A DNA stretch of 64,000 bases from CAG-964 sp902789345 (GCA_052117325.1 JBQKJJ010000003.1), one strand, 5' to 3'; positions 1 through 9,089 are shown, counted from the stretch's first letter. Made by a program: numbers and translations. The notes: generated by a model from the letters alone, not told the origin.

Positions 1-624
1 AGCTACCACATATGTGTCCGCCTGGGATTCGTTTATAATTTTCATATCTTTTTCATTGTCGAAAACAGAGGCGGAGGTTTGACCGCCTGTTGCGGCAACA
101 TCTACACTCCCTATATTAGGGAACTTTGCAAGCAATCCGTCATACCAGCCGTAGCCTCCAGAGGCAGAGCCTATTGTAATGCTGTCGCCTATAAAACATA
201 CCCTTTCGGTGTTTTTCAGAATTTTGTACATGGTGTTGCACTCCGCATTAACGCTCATTTTCTTCTGACTGTTTATTGTTACAATCTGCTGAAAGTCGCC
301 GTTAATTGCCTGTATTTTGTAGATACCCTTTTCAAGCTCTGTTTGCGCTATTCCATTTGTGGTTTTAAGCGCTTTTTGAATTACCTTGCTTTCTTTCATA
401 TCCGAATCTAATTGAGTAATTTTATACTGAACACTGTCAGTTATATTTTGCTTGTCTAAGGATTCTATCTGCAAAGTACACAGTTGCTCTTTTTCGGTAG
501 CCTCGGTTGCGCTTTGAGTGCTGTCTGCACCTTGGTGTTCCGCCACAGCCTGTAGAGTACAGCCGGTGTTTACAAGCAGACTGCCTGCCAAAAGCACGCT
601 TACCAGCATAATTTTAATTTTCAT
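1..624 (-). CDS. SGNH/GDSL-family hydrolase lipoprotein (C-terminus outside window)
   Basis: The frame is open for 208 codons from ATG 624 and runs off the left edge. The N-terminus is a lipoprotein-type signal: a short basic start, a hydrophobic core, then NTGC with Cys at residue 22. The -3 residue (Asn) is atypical for a lipobox. A Ser/Thr/Glu-rich spacer follows, then a small beta-like segment. The motif CFIGDSITIGSASGG carries the GDS nucleophile block of SGNH hydrolases, and ATGGQTS fits the block II glycine. The block with the catalytic Asp-His lies beyond the window. Such proteins usually deacylate cell-wall or polysaccharide esters; the substrate here is unknown. The AT-rich gap to pyrK is divergent, so this gene has its own promoter. 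Confidence 0.8.
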   Translation of the reverse strand, partial: MKIKIMLVSVLLAGSLLVNTGCTLQAVAEHQGADSTQSATEATEKEQLCTLQIESLDKQNITDSVQYKITQLDSDMKESKVIQKALKTTNGIAQTELEKGIYKIQAINGDFQQIVTINSQKKMSVNAECNTMYKILKNTERVCFIGDSITIGSASGGYGWYDGLLAKFPNIGSVDVAATGGQTSASVFDNEKDMKIINESQADTYVVA

Positions 625-786
625 ATACTCACCCATTTTTAAGTCATATATATAAATGATACCAGTTTTTTCTTTCTATTTCAACATAATTAACGGTTAT
701 AATTTTTAATATACTAAAAACAAACCCCATTATATTTTTAACATAAACATAAAAATTAATAATACAACAAAAATTGCATATTCTCA

Positions 787-816
787 TTGTGAAAATGTCT
801 GTATTTGTGTTATACT
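787..816 (+). promoter_or_regulatory. Candidate sigma-A promoter of the pyrK operon
   Basis: TTGTGA at 787-792 and TATACT at 811-816 are 18 bases apart, about 35 bases before the pyrK start. I saw no PyrR-type anti-terminator or long leader, so classical pyrimidine attenuation is not evident. A GGAGG ribosome site lies 10 bases before ATG 850. Confidence 0.5.
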
Positions 817-849
817 TACTTTAAATAATACCTTGGAGGTTAAAACTGT

Positions 850-1605
850 ATGAAGTACGATGTATGTAATGCAAGGCTGATAAAAAGCAAAGAAATTGCA
901 AAAGGCATTTTTGACTTTGTAATAGAATGTCCACAGCTGGCACAAAAGGCACAGGCAGGGCAGTTTGCCCACATTGCCGTTCCGGGCAAAACACTGCGCA
1001 GACCTATATCTATATGTGACGCAACCGACCAAACACTTAGAATAGTTTTCCAAATTAAAGGCGAGGGTACGCAGATACTTTCAGAAACTAAAGTTGGCGA
1101 AAGTATTGACATTTTGGCGCCTTTAGGCCACGGCTTTACCATTCCTAAGGGAAAGAAAATAGCCTTTGTAGGTGGCGGCATAGGCGTGCCTCCAATGCTG
1201 TACAGTGCAAAACGGGCTGATAACGCCGTAGCAATACTGGGCTTTAGAAATAAAGACGCCGTAATACTTGAGGAGGATTTTAAGTCTGTCTGTAGTAAGG
1301 TGTATGTAGCAACCGACGACGGTAGCTATGGTATTCACGGTTTTACAACCGACATTTTAAAGGATGTTATTGATGAGGTAGATATGGTATGCTCCTGCGG
1401 CCCTACACCTATGCTTAAAGCGCTGGCAGCAATATGCAAAGAGCATAACACACCTTGTCAGGTTTCGCTTGAAGAAAGAATGGGCTGTGGCATAGGGGCT
1501 TGCTTAGTATGTGCCTGCAAAACACTTGATAAAGACGGCAATGTAGAGCACAGCCATGTATGTAAAAAAGGCCCTGTATATAATGCTGAGGAGGTTGTTT
1601 GGTAA
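850..1605 (+). CDS. pyrK: Dihydroorotate dehydrogenase B, electron-transfer subunit
   Basis: PyrK moves electrons from the PyrD flavin to NAD+ through FAD and a [2Fe-2S] cluster, which lets pyrimidine synthesis run without a quinone. The 251 residues match the family length. The N-terminal half is a ferredoxin-reductase FAD domain with RRPISICD near residues 57-64. GGGIGVPPM is the nucleotide-binding glycine segment. The C-terminus has the cluster cysteines in MGCGIGACLVCACK plus a later HVCKKG. It overlaps the start of pyrD as TAATG, which fits 1:1 translation of the heterotetramer. Confidence 0.96.
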   Translation: MKYDVCNARLIKSKEIAKGIFDFVIECPQLAQKAQAGQFAHIAVPGKTLRRPISICDATDQTLRIVFQIKGEGTQILSETKVGESIDILAPLGHGFTIPKGKKIAFVGGGIGVPPMLYSAKRADNAVAILGFRNKDAVILEEDFKSVCSKVYVATDDGSYGIHGFTTDILKDVIDEVDMVCSCGPTPMLKALAAICKEHNTPCQVSLEERMGCGIGACLVCACKTLDKDGNVEHSHVCKKGPVYNAEEVVW

Positions 1606-2516
1606 TGGCAGATTTAAAGGTAAAGGTAGCAGGCGTAGAGTTTAATAACCCGCTTATAGCCGCTTCGGGTACATTTGGCTTTGGCAGAGAGTACAGTGAG
1701 TTTTACCCTTTGTCTACTCTTGGGGGCATTTCCTGCAAGGGCATAACACTGCAGGCTCGTCCGGGCAACCCTGCCCCACGAATTGCAGAAACACCGTCGG
1801 GAATACTTAATGCAGTAGGACTTCAAAACCCGGGCGTTGACCATTTTGTTAAAGAAGACCTGCCGTGGCTAAAGGAGCAAAACACCGTTATTATAGCCAA
1901 TATAGCCGGCAACAGCTACGACGACTACTGCAAAATGGCTGAAAAGCTTTCTGATACGGCAGTAGATATGATAGAGCTTAATATCTCCTGCCCTAATGTT
2001 AAAAGCGGCGGTGTGCAGTTTGGCACCTCCTGTGAAAGCGTAGGAGCTATTACAAAGGCTGTAAGGAAATACTGCAAAAAGCCGTTGATTATTAAGCTGT
2101 CGCCAAATGTAACGGACATTGTGTCTATTGCACAAGCTGCCGAGGCAGAGGGTGCCGACGCTATTTCAATGATAAACACCCTTACAGGTATGCGTATAGA
2201 TATTAACACAGGCAGACCTATAATAAGGAACAACACCGGCGGACTTTCGGGCCCGGCTGTATTCCCTGTAGCTGTAAGAATGGTTTACCAGGTGGCACAG
2301 GCTGTAAGCATACCTATTATCGGTATGGGCGGCATATCCACTTGGCAGGACGCCGCAGAAATGCTTATTGCCGGTGCTACAGCACTGCAAATAGGTACAA
2401 TATTGTTTAAAGACCCATATGCACCTGTAAAAATCAACAAGGGGCTAAACGAGTTTTTGGACAGCAAGGGAATGAAGTCAGTAACCGAGCTTACAAAAAC
2501 CATAAAGCCTTGGTGA
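1605..2516 (+). CDS. pyrD: Dihydroorotate dehydrogenase B, catalytic subunit
   Basis: This FMN-binding TIM-barrel subunit oxidises dihydroorotate to orotate. NISCPN carries the Cys typical of class 1 enzymes, and the segment around LIIKLSPNVTDI is characteristic of the family. Phosphate-binding glycines appear in IIGMGGI and ATALQIGTI. I place the start at ATG 1605, which overlaps the pyrK stop and lies 10 bases after GAGGAGG. An in-frame TTG at 1599 is less well placed. The pairing with pyrK identifies the NAD+-dependent 1B type. Confidence 0.96.
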   Translation: MADLKVKVAGVEFNNPLIAASGTFGFGREYSEFYPLSTLGGISCKGITLQARPGNPAPRIAETPSGILNAVGLQNPGVDHFVKEDLPWLKEQNTVIIANIAGNSYDDYCKMAEKLSDTAVDMIELNISCPNVKSGGVQFGTSCESVGAITKAVRKYCKKPLIIKLSPNVTDIVSIAQAAEAEGADAISMINTLTGMRIDINTGRPIIRNNTGGLSGPAVFPVAVRMVYQVAQAVSIPIIGMGGISTWQDAAEMLIAGATALQIGTILFKDPYAPVKINKGLNEFLDSKGMKSVTELTKTIKPW

Positions 2517-2523
2517 CAGAGCT

Positions 2524-2946
2524 ATGGTAATATTGGCAGTAGATTTAGGCAAGGCAAGAACAGGCGTTGCAATATGCGACAAGGGCGAAATGCTTGCCTC
2601 ACCTATAGGAACAATTATGGACAGAAGCCTTGAGCGTGTAGCCGACAAAATTGCGGAATATGCAGTACAGCGAAAAGCCGAAAAACTTGTTGTAGGTTTA
2701 CCGAAAAATATGGACGGTACAGAGGGCGAAAGTGCACAGAACGCAAGAGCCTTTGCACAGCTGTTAAGCGAAAAATGCGGTTTGCCTGTAGATATGCAGG
2801 ACGAAAGAGGAACCACCATAACAGCACACAGCTTTTTAAATGCAACCGATACCCGTGGTAAAAAGAGAAAGCAGGCAGTAGACACTCTGTCGGCAACTAT
2901 AATTTTAGAGGACTACCTGAACAAGCGGAAAAATCAAAGAGTATAA
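2524..2946 (+). CDS. ruvX: Putative Holliday junction resolvase / pre-16S rRNA nuclease, YqgF family
   Basis: The 140-residue protein has an RNase H-like fold. It opens with a DLGKARTG motif, and DERGTT in the middle is the second acidic motif of the YqgF/RuvX family. Family members are implicated in 5' processing of 16S rRNA and in junction resolution. It starts seven bases after the pyrD stop, so it is probably co-transcribed with pyrKD, but no functional link to pyrimidines is evident. Confidence 0.93.
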   Translation: MVILAVDLGKARTGVAICDKGEMLASPIGTIMDRSLERVADKIAEYAVQRKAEKLVVGLPKNMDGTEGESAQNARAFAQLLSEKCGLPVDMQDERGTTITAHSFLNATDTRGKKRKQAVDTLSATIILEDYLNKRKNQRV

Positions 2947-2977
2947 TAATATAAAGCATAATTAAGCATAACACAAG

Positions 2978-3026
2978 GGGCGTTGTACCTGTTGCTTGCA
3001 AAGCAGCTTGGTACAACGCCCTTTTT
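2978..3026 (+). terminator. Rho-independent terminator of the pyrKD-ruvX operon
   Basis: A perfect 12-bp stem GGGCGTTGTACC / GGTACAACGCCC (2978-2989 and 3010-3021) is followed by a T-tract. The convergent thiN gene ends 160 bases further on. Between them, CCGCT / AGCGG at 3090-3108 forms only a weak hairpin. Confidence 0.9.
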
Positions 3027-3185
3027 CTAAAATTTTTAACTGTGCGTTTTTTTAACCCTGTTGAAATATTTAATTATTAAATACATTTGCCGCTTTAGGG
3101 TGTAGCGGTAATTTTCAAATATATTTGATTCTTTAGGTATTACCCCTGTTATCAATATATTAAATCAGCTCTTTTGTGTTTGCTT

Positions 3186-3815
3186 TCAGCTGTTTACTAT
3201 AACAAGCACACCGCCGCTGTGGACTTGAACAGTGGAGCCTTCTTCTGTGGCAATATTGCTTGTGCCTATTGGGAAAAAGGACTCCATTTTCAGCCTGTCC
3301 GCCCTGTACTTAAAGCCTATTAGTGTTACCTCTGCATTTGCACAGCCGTAAGGCAGTACAGAAACCGTTTTGCCCTTGCAGTGTATTGTAAGACTGCCTT
3401 CGGTGTAGTACACAGCAGAGTGCCGGTCTTTTATAACTCCGCTACAGCCCTTTCTGTATACATACTGCAGTAATGCAAAATTAGCATACATATGGTCTAT
3501 TCTGCAGCCTGTAGCACCTAAAAGCAGTAAATCCTTATACCCCTGCCTTACAGCGTATTTGGCACAGAAAAAGCTGTCGGTGTCGTCCTTTTCAACAGGC
3601 AGAGCAATTACATTGCCGCCTGTGGGCACCGTCAGCCTTGAGGAGTCAAAGTCCCCTGCAATAAGGCTTGGGGTTATGCCAACCTCTTTGGCTATGTCGC
3701 AGCCGCCGTCGGCACATATAACAAAATCATCCTCTTGTATTTCATTTTTAATAAAGTCCCCCTGATAATATGGGGACGCACATATTATAACGCACCTTTT
3801 TACTTTTTCTGCCAT
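3186..3815 (-). CDS. thiN: Thiamine pyrophosphokinase
   Basis: It converts thiamine plus ATP to thiamine diphosphate. Of 209 residues, the N-terminal catalytic domain has ICADGG and IAGDFDSS, the aspartate motifs that bind Mg-ATP, and GATGCRIDHMYAN, which contacts thiamine. The C-terminal half is the beta-rich thiamine-binding domain. Its start overlaps the last 16 bases of rsgA. In many Firmicutes rpe lies between rsgA and thiN; it is absent here. Confidence 0.93.
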   Translation of the reverse strand: MAEKVKRCVIICASPYYQGDFIKNEIQEDDFVICADGGCDIAKEVGITPSLIAGDFDSSRLTVPTGGNVIALPVEKDDTDSFFCAKYAVRQGYKDLLLLGATGCRIDHMYANFALLQYVYRKGCSGVIKDRHSAVYYTEGSLTIHCKGKTVSVLPYGCANAEVTLIGFKYRADRLKMESFFPIGTSNIATEEGSTVQVHSGGVLVIVNS

Positions 3816-4678
3816 TCCTTTATATCCTTTACCTCGTTATACATTTCAACATAGCTGTTGTGCCTTGACTTGCTTATTTTACCCTGCTTTACTGCCTCCA
3901 GTATTGCACAGCCCTTTTCGCATATATGTGCGCATGAGGTAAATTGACACTCGCCTAAATACTCCTCAAACTCCGGAAAACACTGTGCAATGTGGTCCTT
4001 GTTAATAATCTCGTACCTTTCAAGGTCAACAGTGGAAAAGCCCGGAGTATCCGCAACATAGCCTCCGTCGGTTTTATAAAGCTCTACACTTCGTGTTGTG
4101 TGGCGGCCTCTGCCCAGTTTTTTGCTTATATCCCCTGTTTCAATATTAAGCTGTGGGAAAATATAATTAAGCAGTGACGATTTTCCTACGCCTGAATTGC
4201 CTGTAAACGCCACAATATTGCCGTTAAGCAGTTTTTTTACCTGCTCTGCCCCCTCACCTGTTTTTGATGAAAAAGCTATGGTTTGTATTTTGGAATTTTC
4301 ATAAAGCTTTTGGTATTCATGGGCAGGTGCTAAATCGGTTTTTGAAAAAACTATAACAGGCTCTATTTCTTTATTAACAGCTGTAGCAGTCATTTTGTCA
4401 ATAATAAAAGGGTTAGGCGCAGGCTGACACACCGAGGAAACTATAACAAGCTTGTCTATATTTGCAATAGCCGGGCGCACTATTTTGTTTTTGCGTGGAA
4501 ATATACTTTCAATAGCGGCGTAGCCCTCTTGAGGAACGCTTACCTCTACATAGTCGCCTACTACAGGGGACAAACCCTTTTTGCGGAAAGAACCACGGGC
4601 CTTGCACTCCAGTATTTCTCCGTCAGCCTCAACATAATAAAATCCGCCTATCAGCTTTACTATAAGTCCCTTTGCCAT
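3800..4678 (-). CDS. rsgA: Ribosome small-subunit biogenesis GTPase A
   Basis: This circularly permuted GTPase helps 30S maturation. An N-terminal OB-fold (about residues 1-70) precedes the GTPase domain: SKTD (G4), GNSGVGKSSLLN (G1) and DTPGFS (G3). A C-terminal Cys/His zinc site includes CQFTSCAHICEKGC. I chose ATG 4678, placed after AAGGTGG. An in-frame GTG at 4690 overlaps that ribosome site. The gene is divergent from the phosphohexomutase gene. Confidence 0.95.
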   Translation of the reverse strand: MAKGLIVKLIGGFYYVEADGEILECKARGSFRKKGLSPVVGDYVEVSVPQEGYAAIESIFPRKNKIVRPAIANIDKLVIVSSVCQPAPNPFIIDKMTATAVNKEIEPVIVFSKTDLAPAHEYQKLYENSKIQTIAFSSKTGEGAEQVKKLLNGNIVAFTGNSGVGKSSLLNYIFPQLNIETGDISKKLGRGRHTTRSVELYKTDGGYVADTPGFSTVDLERYEIINKDHIAQCFPEFEEYLGECQFTSCAHICEKGCAILEAVKQGKISKSRHNSYVEMYNEVKDIKEWQKK

Positions 4679-4775
4679 TGCATTTACCACCTTTTATATA
4701 ATGGTAATATTTTAACACATAATACTTAAAATTACAAAGAAAGTTTATATATGCAAGTATGGGCTAATCTTTTGT

Positions 4776-4804
4776 TTTACAAATCATCATACATAGGTTA
4801 TAAT
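4776..4804 (+). promoter_or_regulatory. Sigma-A promoter of the phosphohexomutase gene
   Basis: TTTACA (4776-4781) and TATAAT (4799-4804) have the ideal 17-base spacing, about 35 bases before ATG 4840. Confidence 0.7.
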
Positions 4805-4839
4805 TAAGCTATATTAATTTTGAAAGGATTGCTTTATAT

Positions 4840-6342
4840 ATGGATAAATTTTGGAGTCAATTCAAAAGCGGAACAGACATACGGGGAGTTGCCTCTGAGG
4901 GTGTAGAGGGACAAAGCGTAAACCTTACCAATGAGGTTATAACCGACATTACAAAGGGATTTGTAAAATGGCTGTGTGACAAAACAGGCAAAAGCAGTAC
5001 AGAGCTTACTGTAGCGGTAGGCCGTGACAGCCGTATTTCAGGCCCACGCATTATGGAGCAGGTTGAAAAGGCTCTGATGGCAGGCGGCGTGCAGGTGCTT
5101 AACTGCGGTTTGGCCTCAACACCGTCTATGTTTATGACAACCGTTGACCTGAAGTGTGACGGTGCGGTACAAATAACAGCCAGCCACCACCCTTTTAACC
5201 GCAACGGCTTAAAGTTTTTTACAGTTGACGGCGGACTGGAGTCAGAGGATATTACGGCTTTGCTTGAAAATGCAGAGAATAAAAACTTTGTTGATAACTG
5301 CAACGGCGGTACAACAAAGACAGTAGACTATATGTCACAATACTGCAAGCATTTAAGAGATATGATATGCAAGGGCGTAAACAGCAAAAACTACCACAAG
5401 CCTCTTGAGGGCTTTAAAATAGTTGTAGACGCCGGCAACGGCGCAGGGGGCTTTTATGCTGACAAGGTGCTTGCTCCTCTTGGCGCAGACACAACAGGAA
5501 GTCAGTTCCTAGAGCCGGACGGTATGTTCCCTAACCATGTGCCAAACCCAGAGGACGCAGTGGCTATGAGCTTTATCAGCAAGGCTGTGCTTGACAACAA
5601 GGCAGATTTAGGCGTAATATTCGACACCGATGTTGACCGTGGCGGTGCAGTAGACAGCACAGGAAACGAAATTAACCGCAACCGTTTGGTAGCAGTAGCC
5701 GCCGCCATTGCATTAGAAAACGCAAAGGGTGGCACAATAGTTACAGACTCTACAACCTCGGCAGGACTTAAAACCTTTATTGAGGAGGATTTACAGGGCA
5801 AGCACCATCGCTTTAAAAGAGGCTACAAGAATGTTATTAACGAAGCAATTCGTTTAAACAAAGAGGGTATAGACTGTCCTCTTGCAATAGAAACCTCCGG
5901 ACACGCCGCTATGAGGGAAAATTATTTCCTTGATGACGGTGCGTACCTATGCACAAAGATAATTATAAAAATGGCTCAACTTCGCAGTCAGGGCAAGGAT
6001 ATATCCAGCCTAACGGCTAATTTAAAAGAGCCTGTAGAAAGCCGTGAAATTCGCTTTAAGATTACCGACAGCGACTTTAGGGCAACAGGCAACAGAATAA
6101 TTAAAGAGCTAGAGGAATATGCCAAAACACAGCCGGGCTGGCTTTTGGCAGACGACAGCCGTGAGGGTGTGCGTGTATCCTTTGGAGAAAATGACGGTGA
6201 CGGCTGGTTCCTGCTAAGACTAAGCGTACACGACCCTATTATGCCGCTGAATGTAGAAAGCAACAAGTCAGGCGGTATTGACATTATTTTAGACAAGCTT
6301 ATGGCTTTTCTTAGAAACTGCTCCGGTTTAGAGGTAAAATAA
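4840..6342 (+). CDS. Phosphoglucomutase/phosphomannomutase family protein
   Basis: This 500-residue alpha-D-phosphohexomutase would interconvert hexose 1- and 6-phosphates for glycan or glycogen metabolism. TASHHPFNRNG holds the phosphoserine loop. DTDVDRGG is the metal-binding loop. A sugar-specificity loop (ETSGHAA) and a phosphate-binding C-terminal segment (DDSREGVRVSFG) complete the four-domain pattern. Sequence alone does not separate glucose from mannose preference. A GAAAGGA ribosome site sits 11 bases upstream. Confidence 0.9.
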   Translation: MDKFWSQFKSGTDIRGVASEGVEGQSVNLTNEVITDITKGFVKWLCDKTGKSSTELTVAVGRDSRISGPRIMEQVEKALMAGGVQVLNCGLASTPSMFMTTVDLKCDGAVQITASHHPFNRNGLKFFTVDGGLESEDITALLENAENKNFVDNCNGGTTKTVDYMSQYCKHLRDMICKGVNSKNYHKPLEGFKIVVDAGNGAGGFYADKVLAPLGADTTGSQFLEPDGMFPNHVPNPEDAVAMSFISKAVLDNKADLGVIFDTDVDRGGAVDSTGNEINRNRLVAVAAAIALENAKGGTIVTDSTTSAGLKTFIEEDLQGKHHRFKRGYKNVINEAIRLNKEGIDCPLAIETSGHAAMRENYFLDDGAYLCTKIIIKMAQLRSQGKDISSLTANLKEPVESREIRFKITDSDFRATGNRIIKELEEYAKTQPGWLLADDSREGVRVSFGENDGDGWFLLRLSVHDPIMPLNVESNKSGGIDIILDKLMAFLRNCSGLEVK

Positions 6343-6370
6343 TTTATTAAAACAAAAGGTGGAATATCAA

Positions 6371-6661
6371 ATGATTAAACACACAGTATGCTTTAAGCTA
6401 AAGGACAACAGCGAAGAAATGATAAACAAAACAGTAGATATACTAAAGTCAATGGACGGCAATGTACCTATGCTAAAGGGCATTGAGGTAGGCAAGGATT
6501 TTCTTGGTTCGCCACGCTCTTATGACATTATATTGACTGTAACACTGGAAAACTCACAAAAGCTGGACGAATACCAGCAGGACAGCTACCACTGCAATGT
6601 GGTTAAAAAGCATATGCACAGTGTAATTGAAGCAAGCGTAGCTGTAGACTATGAAATTTAA
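6371..6661 (+). CDS. Dabb-domain (stress-responsive A/B barrel) protein
   Basis: A 96-residue protein starting MIKHTVCFKL, a typical opening of the dimeric alpha/beta barrel (Dabb) family, and ending in an AVDYEI strand. Family members are mostly uncharacterised. ATG 6371 follows AAAGGTGG; a GTG further upstream is poorly placed. It lies 28 bases behind the mutase gene and ahead of a terminator, so it is probably the second gene of that operon. Confidence 0.85.
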   Translation: MIKHTVCFKLKDNSEEMINKTVDILKSMDGNVPMLKGIEVGKDFLGSPRSYDIILTVTLENSQKLDEYQQDSYHCNVVKKHMHSVIEASVAVDYEI

Positions 6662-6733
6662 TAAAAACAAAGCTTAAATTTTAGGCACAAAAACAAATAA
6701 TTATTTGCAATAATACACTGCAAACAACAGCAA

Positions 6734-6768
6734 AGGGAGCTGACTTTTCGGTCAACTCCCTTATTTTT
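6734..6768 (+). terminator. Terminator after the mutase-Dabb operon
   Basis: AAGGGAG-TGAC and GTCA-CTCCCTT form a stem with a TTTTCG loop, followed by TATTTTT. The XRE-type gene ends convergently 40 bases on. Confidence 0.85.
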
Positions 6769-6808
6769 AGCGGTAAATGAAATTAATTAAACAATTTAAA
6801 AGGCACAA

Positions 6809-8539
6809 CTATTCCACAAGCGGCGGAACATAATTTTCTATTGCCTCTCTAAGCTTTGGGTGATGTATAATAAAGTGTATTGCAGGGGATTTTCCCTTTG
6901 AAACCATTACCCACTCCCCTTGGTGAATAATAATCTGCAAATTTATAAAGTTTATGTCATTAATCTTCTTTATTTTGTAGTTTTTATGTACTTTTGCAAA
7001 CTCCTCTGTTTGTCTTAAATGCTCTGAATACTCGCTGTAGCTGTACATAATATCGTCATTATAGAACGCTCCCGACAGGCTCATAGCCACAGGGCGGCGG
7101 TTAAACTCCTCTTGGGTAATGTACGGTATTTCTTCCTCTATGGTGTTTTTAGCAAGTATTTTTTCTGCGATTGACCTTTGGGTTTTTGCAAAATTTAAAA
7201 TTTTTGTTATTTTGTCACGGGACAGAGAGCGGCTTTCCAAAAGCTTTTTTAAATATTCCGGCTCTATGGTGTACAAAGGCGGTGAAGATAGTATACTTCG
7301 TCTTTTTCCATCGATGGCGGCATCCGAAAGCATAAAGGCATTAAGAGAAACCGCCCTTTCTTCGCCGTAAATATCCATAAGGGGCTTTGCACAGCTTAGC
7401 ATTTGCTTGGCCCTTTTACTGTAATACACAACTTCTTCCCTGTTTTTGGTAAGGTAGTATTTTCCGCTGTTATGGTAACCTGTTATAGCCTCGCCTGTAA
7501 GAGCCGCCGCTCCCGAAACCTTTAGCAAATGCATAAACACATTGTTCTGCACACCCTTTAGATAGTAGGGCGATATTTGACCTGTCATATACATTGGTAT
7601 GTAGCTTTCCAGCCCCAACATCATCTCGGAAAACGGTCTGTCTACATTGTGAATCATATTCAGGTGAAGCCCTTTTTTAAGCATTACAGCCATACCAAAC
7701 ATCCATTTTTTAGGAAAATCCTTATCCTTTGCCATTTCGTCCATAGGCATATCACTGTACATTGTTACAGGCTCTCTGGATTTTGAAAGGACTGTGGCTT
7801 TCAGAAAATCCAGCTCACTGTCCATCATTTCCTTTAGTCCAAAATAGCTTTTAGATGTTGGCAGCTGAAAAGGAACAGTAGGAACTTTAAGCTTATCAAA
7901 GTGAATGGTGTTGATATACTCATTTAGGTCAAATTCGTTAAGCTTGGAAAAAAACTCCGAAATTCTTTCGCTGTCGTTGCTTTTTCCCTCAACAAGCCAA
8001 CCTCTTATTTTGCCGCTGCAAATACTTTGCACAGACAGCTCTTGCGCTGTACAGCCCAGCAGTTCCGCCAATATTTTTCTGTCTTTCTCACTGTTATACT
8101 CTGTTGCCACAAACTCCGCAACACCGGCGGCAAACTTTAGCGGCTCTGACGGCTGACGCTGACCGTTTCTAATGCGGAACACCGACGATGTGTCGTAGTT
8201 TATACTTTTGCACAGCCTGGTAACATTAATATTCAGCACAGAAATAAGTATGTTCAGGTTGTTGCGCAGTTGTTGTTTGTTGGTGGCTATAATGTCGGGA
8301 CAGCTTACAAAGCTTTCCATAACACTGCCTGCGGTAATAGAATCTATTTCCCGTTTGCCTGCCAACTCTGCAATACCATTGCACAGCTGTTCCAGACCTT
8401 TTGAATTTATTTCAGGCACACGCTCGCCGCAGCGGTAGCGGCTAAGTGACGAAGCGGACAGCCCGGAGCTTTCTGCAAGCTCCTGTGCGGTACAGCCCAG
8501 CTGACTTATATAGTTATTTAGCACTTCCTTAAAATACAT
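6809..8539 (-). CDS. Large helix-turn-helix regulator with two XRE-like segments, ligand unknown
   Basis: Of 576 residues, about 1-58 form an XRE-type HTH (LGCTAQELAESSGLSASSLS, then RYRCGERVPE). A second HTH-like unit lies near residues 88-150 (VTRLCKSINYDTSSVFRIRN then GQRQPSE). The remaining 400 or so residues have no domain I recognise, no signal peptide and no obvious membrane segment. They are rich in Lys/Glu and aromatic residues, which suggests a sensor or oligomerisation region. ATG 8539 follows GGAGGG by five bases; an in-frame GTG at 8545 overlaps that site. It is monocistronic. Its targets are unknown, and the inverted repeat at 8682-8704 could be its own operator. Confidence 0.75.
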   Translation of the reverse strand: MYFKEVLNNYISQLGCTAQELAESSGLSASSLSRYRCGERVPEINSKGLEQLCNGIAELAGKREIDSITAGSVMESFVSCPDIIATNKQQLRNNLNILISVLNINVTRLCKSINYDTSSVFRIRNGQRQPSEPLKFAAGVAEFVATEYNSEKDRKILAELLGCTAQELSVQSICSGKIRGWLVEGKSNDSERISEFFSKLNEFDLNEYINTIHFDKLKVPTVPFQLPTSKSYFGLKEMMDSELDFLKATVLSKSREPVTMYSDMPMDEMAKDKDFPKKWMFGMAVMLKKGLHLNMIHNVDRPFSEMMLGLESYIPMYMTGQISPYYLKGVQNNVFMHLLKVSGAAALTGEAITGYHNSGKYYLTKNREEVVYYSKRAKQMLSCAKPLMDIYGEERAVSLNAFMLSDAAIDGKRRSILSSPPLYTIEPEYLKKLLESRSLSRDKITKILNFAKTQRSIAEKILAKNTIEEEIPYITQEEFNRRPVAMSLSGAFYNDDIMYSYSEYSEHLRQTEEFAKVHKNYKIKKINDINFINLQIIIHQGEWVMVSKGKSPAIHFIIHHPKLREAIENYVPPLVE

Positions 8540-8835
8540 ATGCACCCTCCAACAAGGATTTTTAGTTTAACCTCATTTACACCACGGTAACCTGTTAAAC
8601 AATTTTCAGCATAAATTCAACCCTAATAATTTTATCTAAATATGCCATAAAATTTTCTTTTTTTTAATAATTTTTACTATCGTGTACATTATAAAATTAT
8701 ACACAAAACCGGAACAAAAGCAACTGTTTTGCCGCATACCACACAACAGTTTGTGCCTATAAGTGACCTGTAGGTGTGCTTTCGCCGTACAAAACTTAAA
8801 ATACAATAATAAAAATAAAAATTTTTAAAAAGTTG
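8540..8835. other. AT-rich intergenic region with an inverted repeat
   Basis: No gene is visible. GTGTA and TATACAC arms frame an AT core at 8682-8704 (GTGTACAT / ATTATACAC, imperfect), about 145 bases upstream of the XRE-type gene. It is a candidate operator. The rest is A/T-rich and feeds into the tRNA promoter. Confidence 0.4.
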
Positions 8836-8864
8836 TTGACAAAGCAATTAATATGTGGTATATT
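8836..8864 (+). promoter_or_regulatory. Strong promoter of the tRNA-Thr/tRNA-Tyr unit
   Basis: TTGACA (8836-8841) and TATATT (8859-8864) are 17 bases apart, 25 bases before the first tRNA. This is close to consensus, as expected for stable RNA genes. Confidence 0.8.
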
Positions 8865-8888
8865 AATTGAGCGTTAAGTGATTAACTC

Positions 8889-8964
8889 GCTGGTGTAGCT
8901 CAGTTGGTAGAGCAGCTGATTTGTAATCAGCAGGTCGGGGGTTCAAGTCCGTCCACCAGCTCCA
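8889..8964 (+). tRNA. tRNA-Thr (anticodon TGT)
   Basis: The 76-base cloverleaf has acceptor GCTGGTG / CACCAGC, a 7-base anticodon loop TTTGTAA with anticodon TGT, T-arm GGTTCAAGTCC, and encoded TCCA 3' end. Confidence 0.97.
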
Positions 8965-8992
8965 AAGGCTACTAAGTTATTTAGTAGCCTTT
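8964..8992 (+). other. Hairpin between the two tRNAs
   Basis: AAAGGCTACTAA pairs with TTTAGTAGCCTTT immediately after the tRNA-Thr CCA. It has only two extra T residues, so it could be a weak terminator or a processing/stability element in a shared precursor. tRNA-Tyr has no obvious promoter of its own. Confidence 0.6.
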
Positions 8993-9003
8993 CAACTTAA
9001 TAA

Positions 9004-9088
9004 GGGAGATTTCCCGAGTGGCCAAAGGGGACAGACTGTAAATCTGCTGGCTAAGCCTTCGGTGGTTCGAATCCACCATCTCCCACCA
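9004..9088 (+). tRNA. tRNA-Tyr (anticodon GTA)
   Basis: An 85-base class II tRNA with acceptor GGGAGAT / ATCTCCC, anticodon loop CTGTAAA (GTA), a long variable arm, T-arm GGTTCGAATCC, and encoded ACCA. Confidence 0.97.
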
Positions 9089-9089
9089 G

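Noticed and set aside
625..849. PyrR-type attenuator upstream of pyrK
   Set aside because: The promoter lies about 35 bases before the start codon, leaving no room for an anti-terminator.
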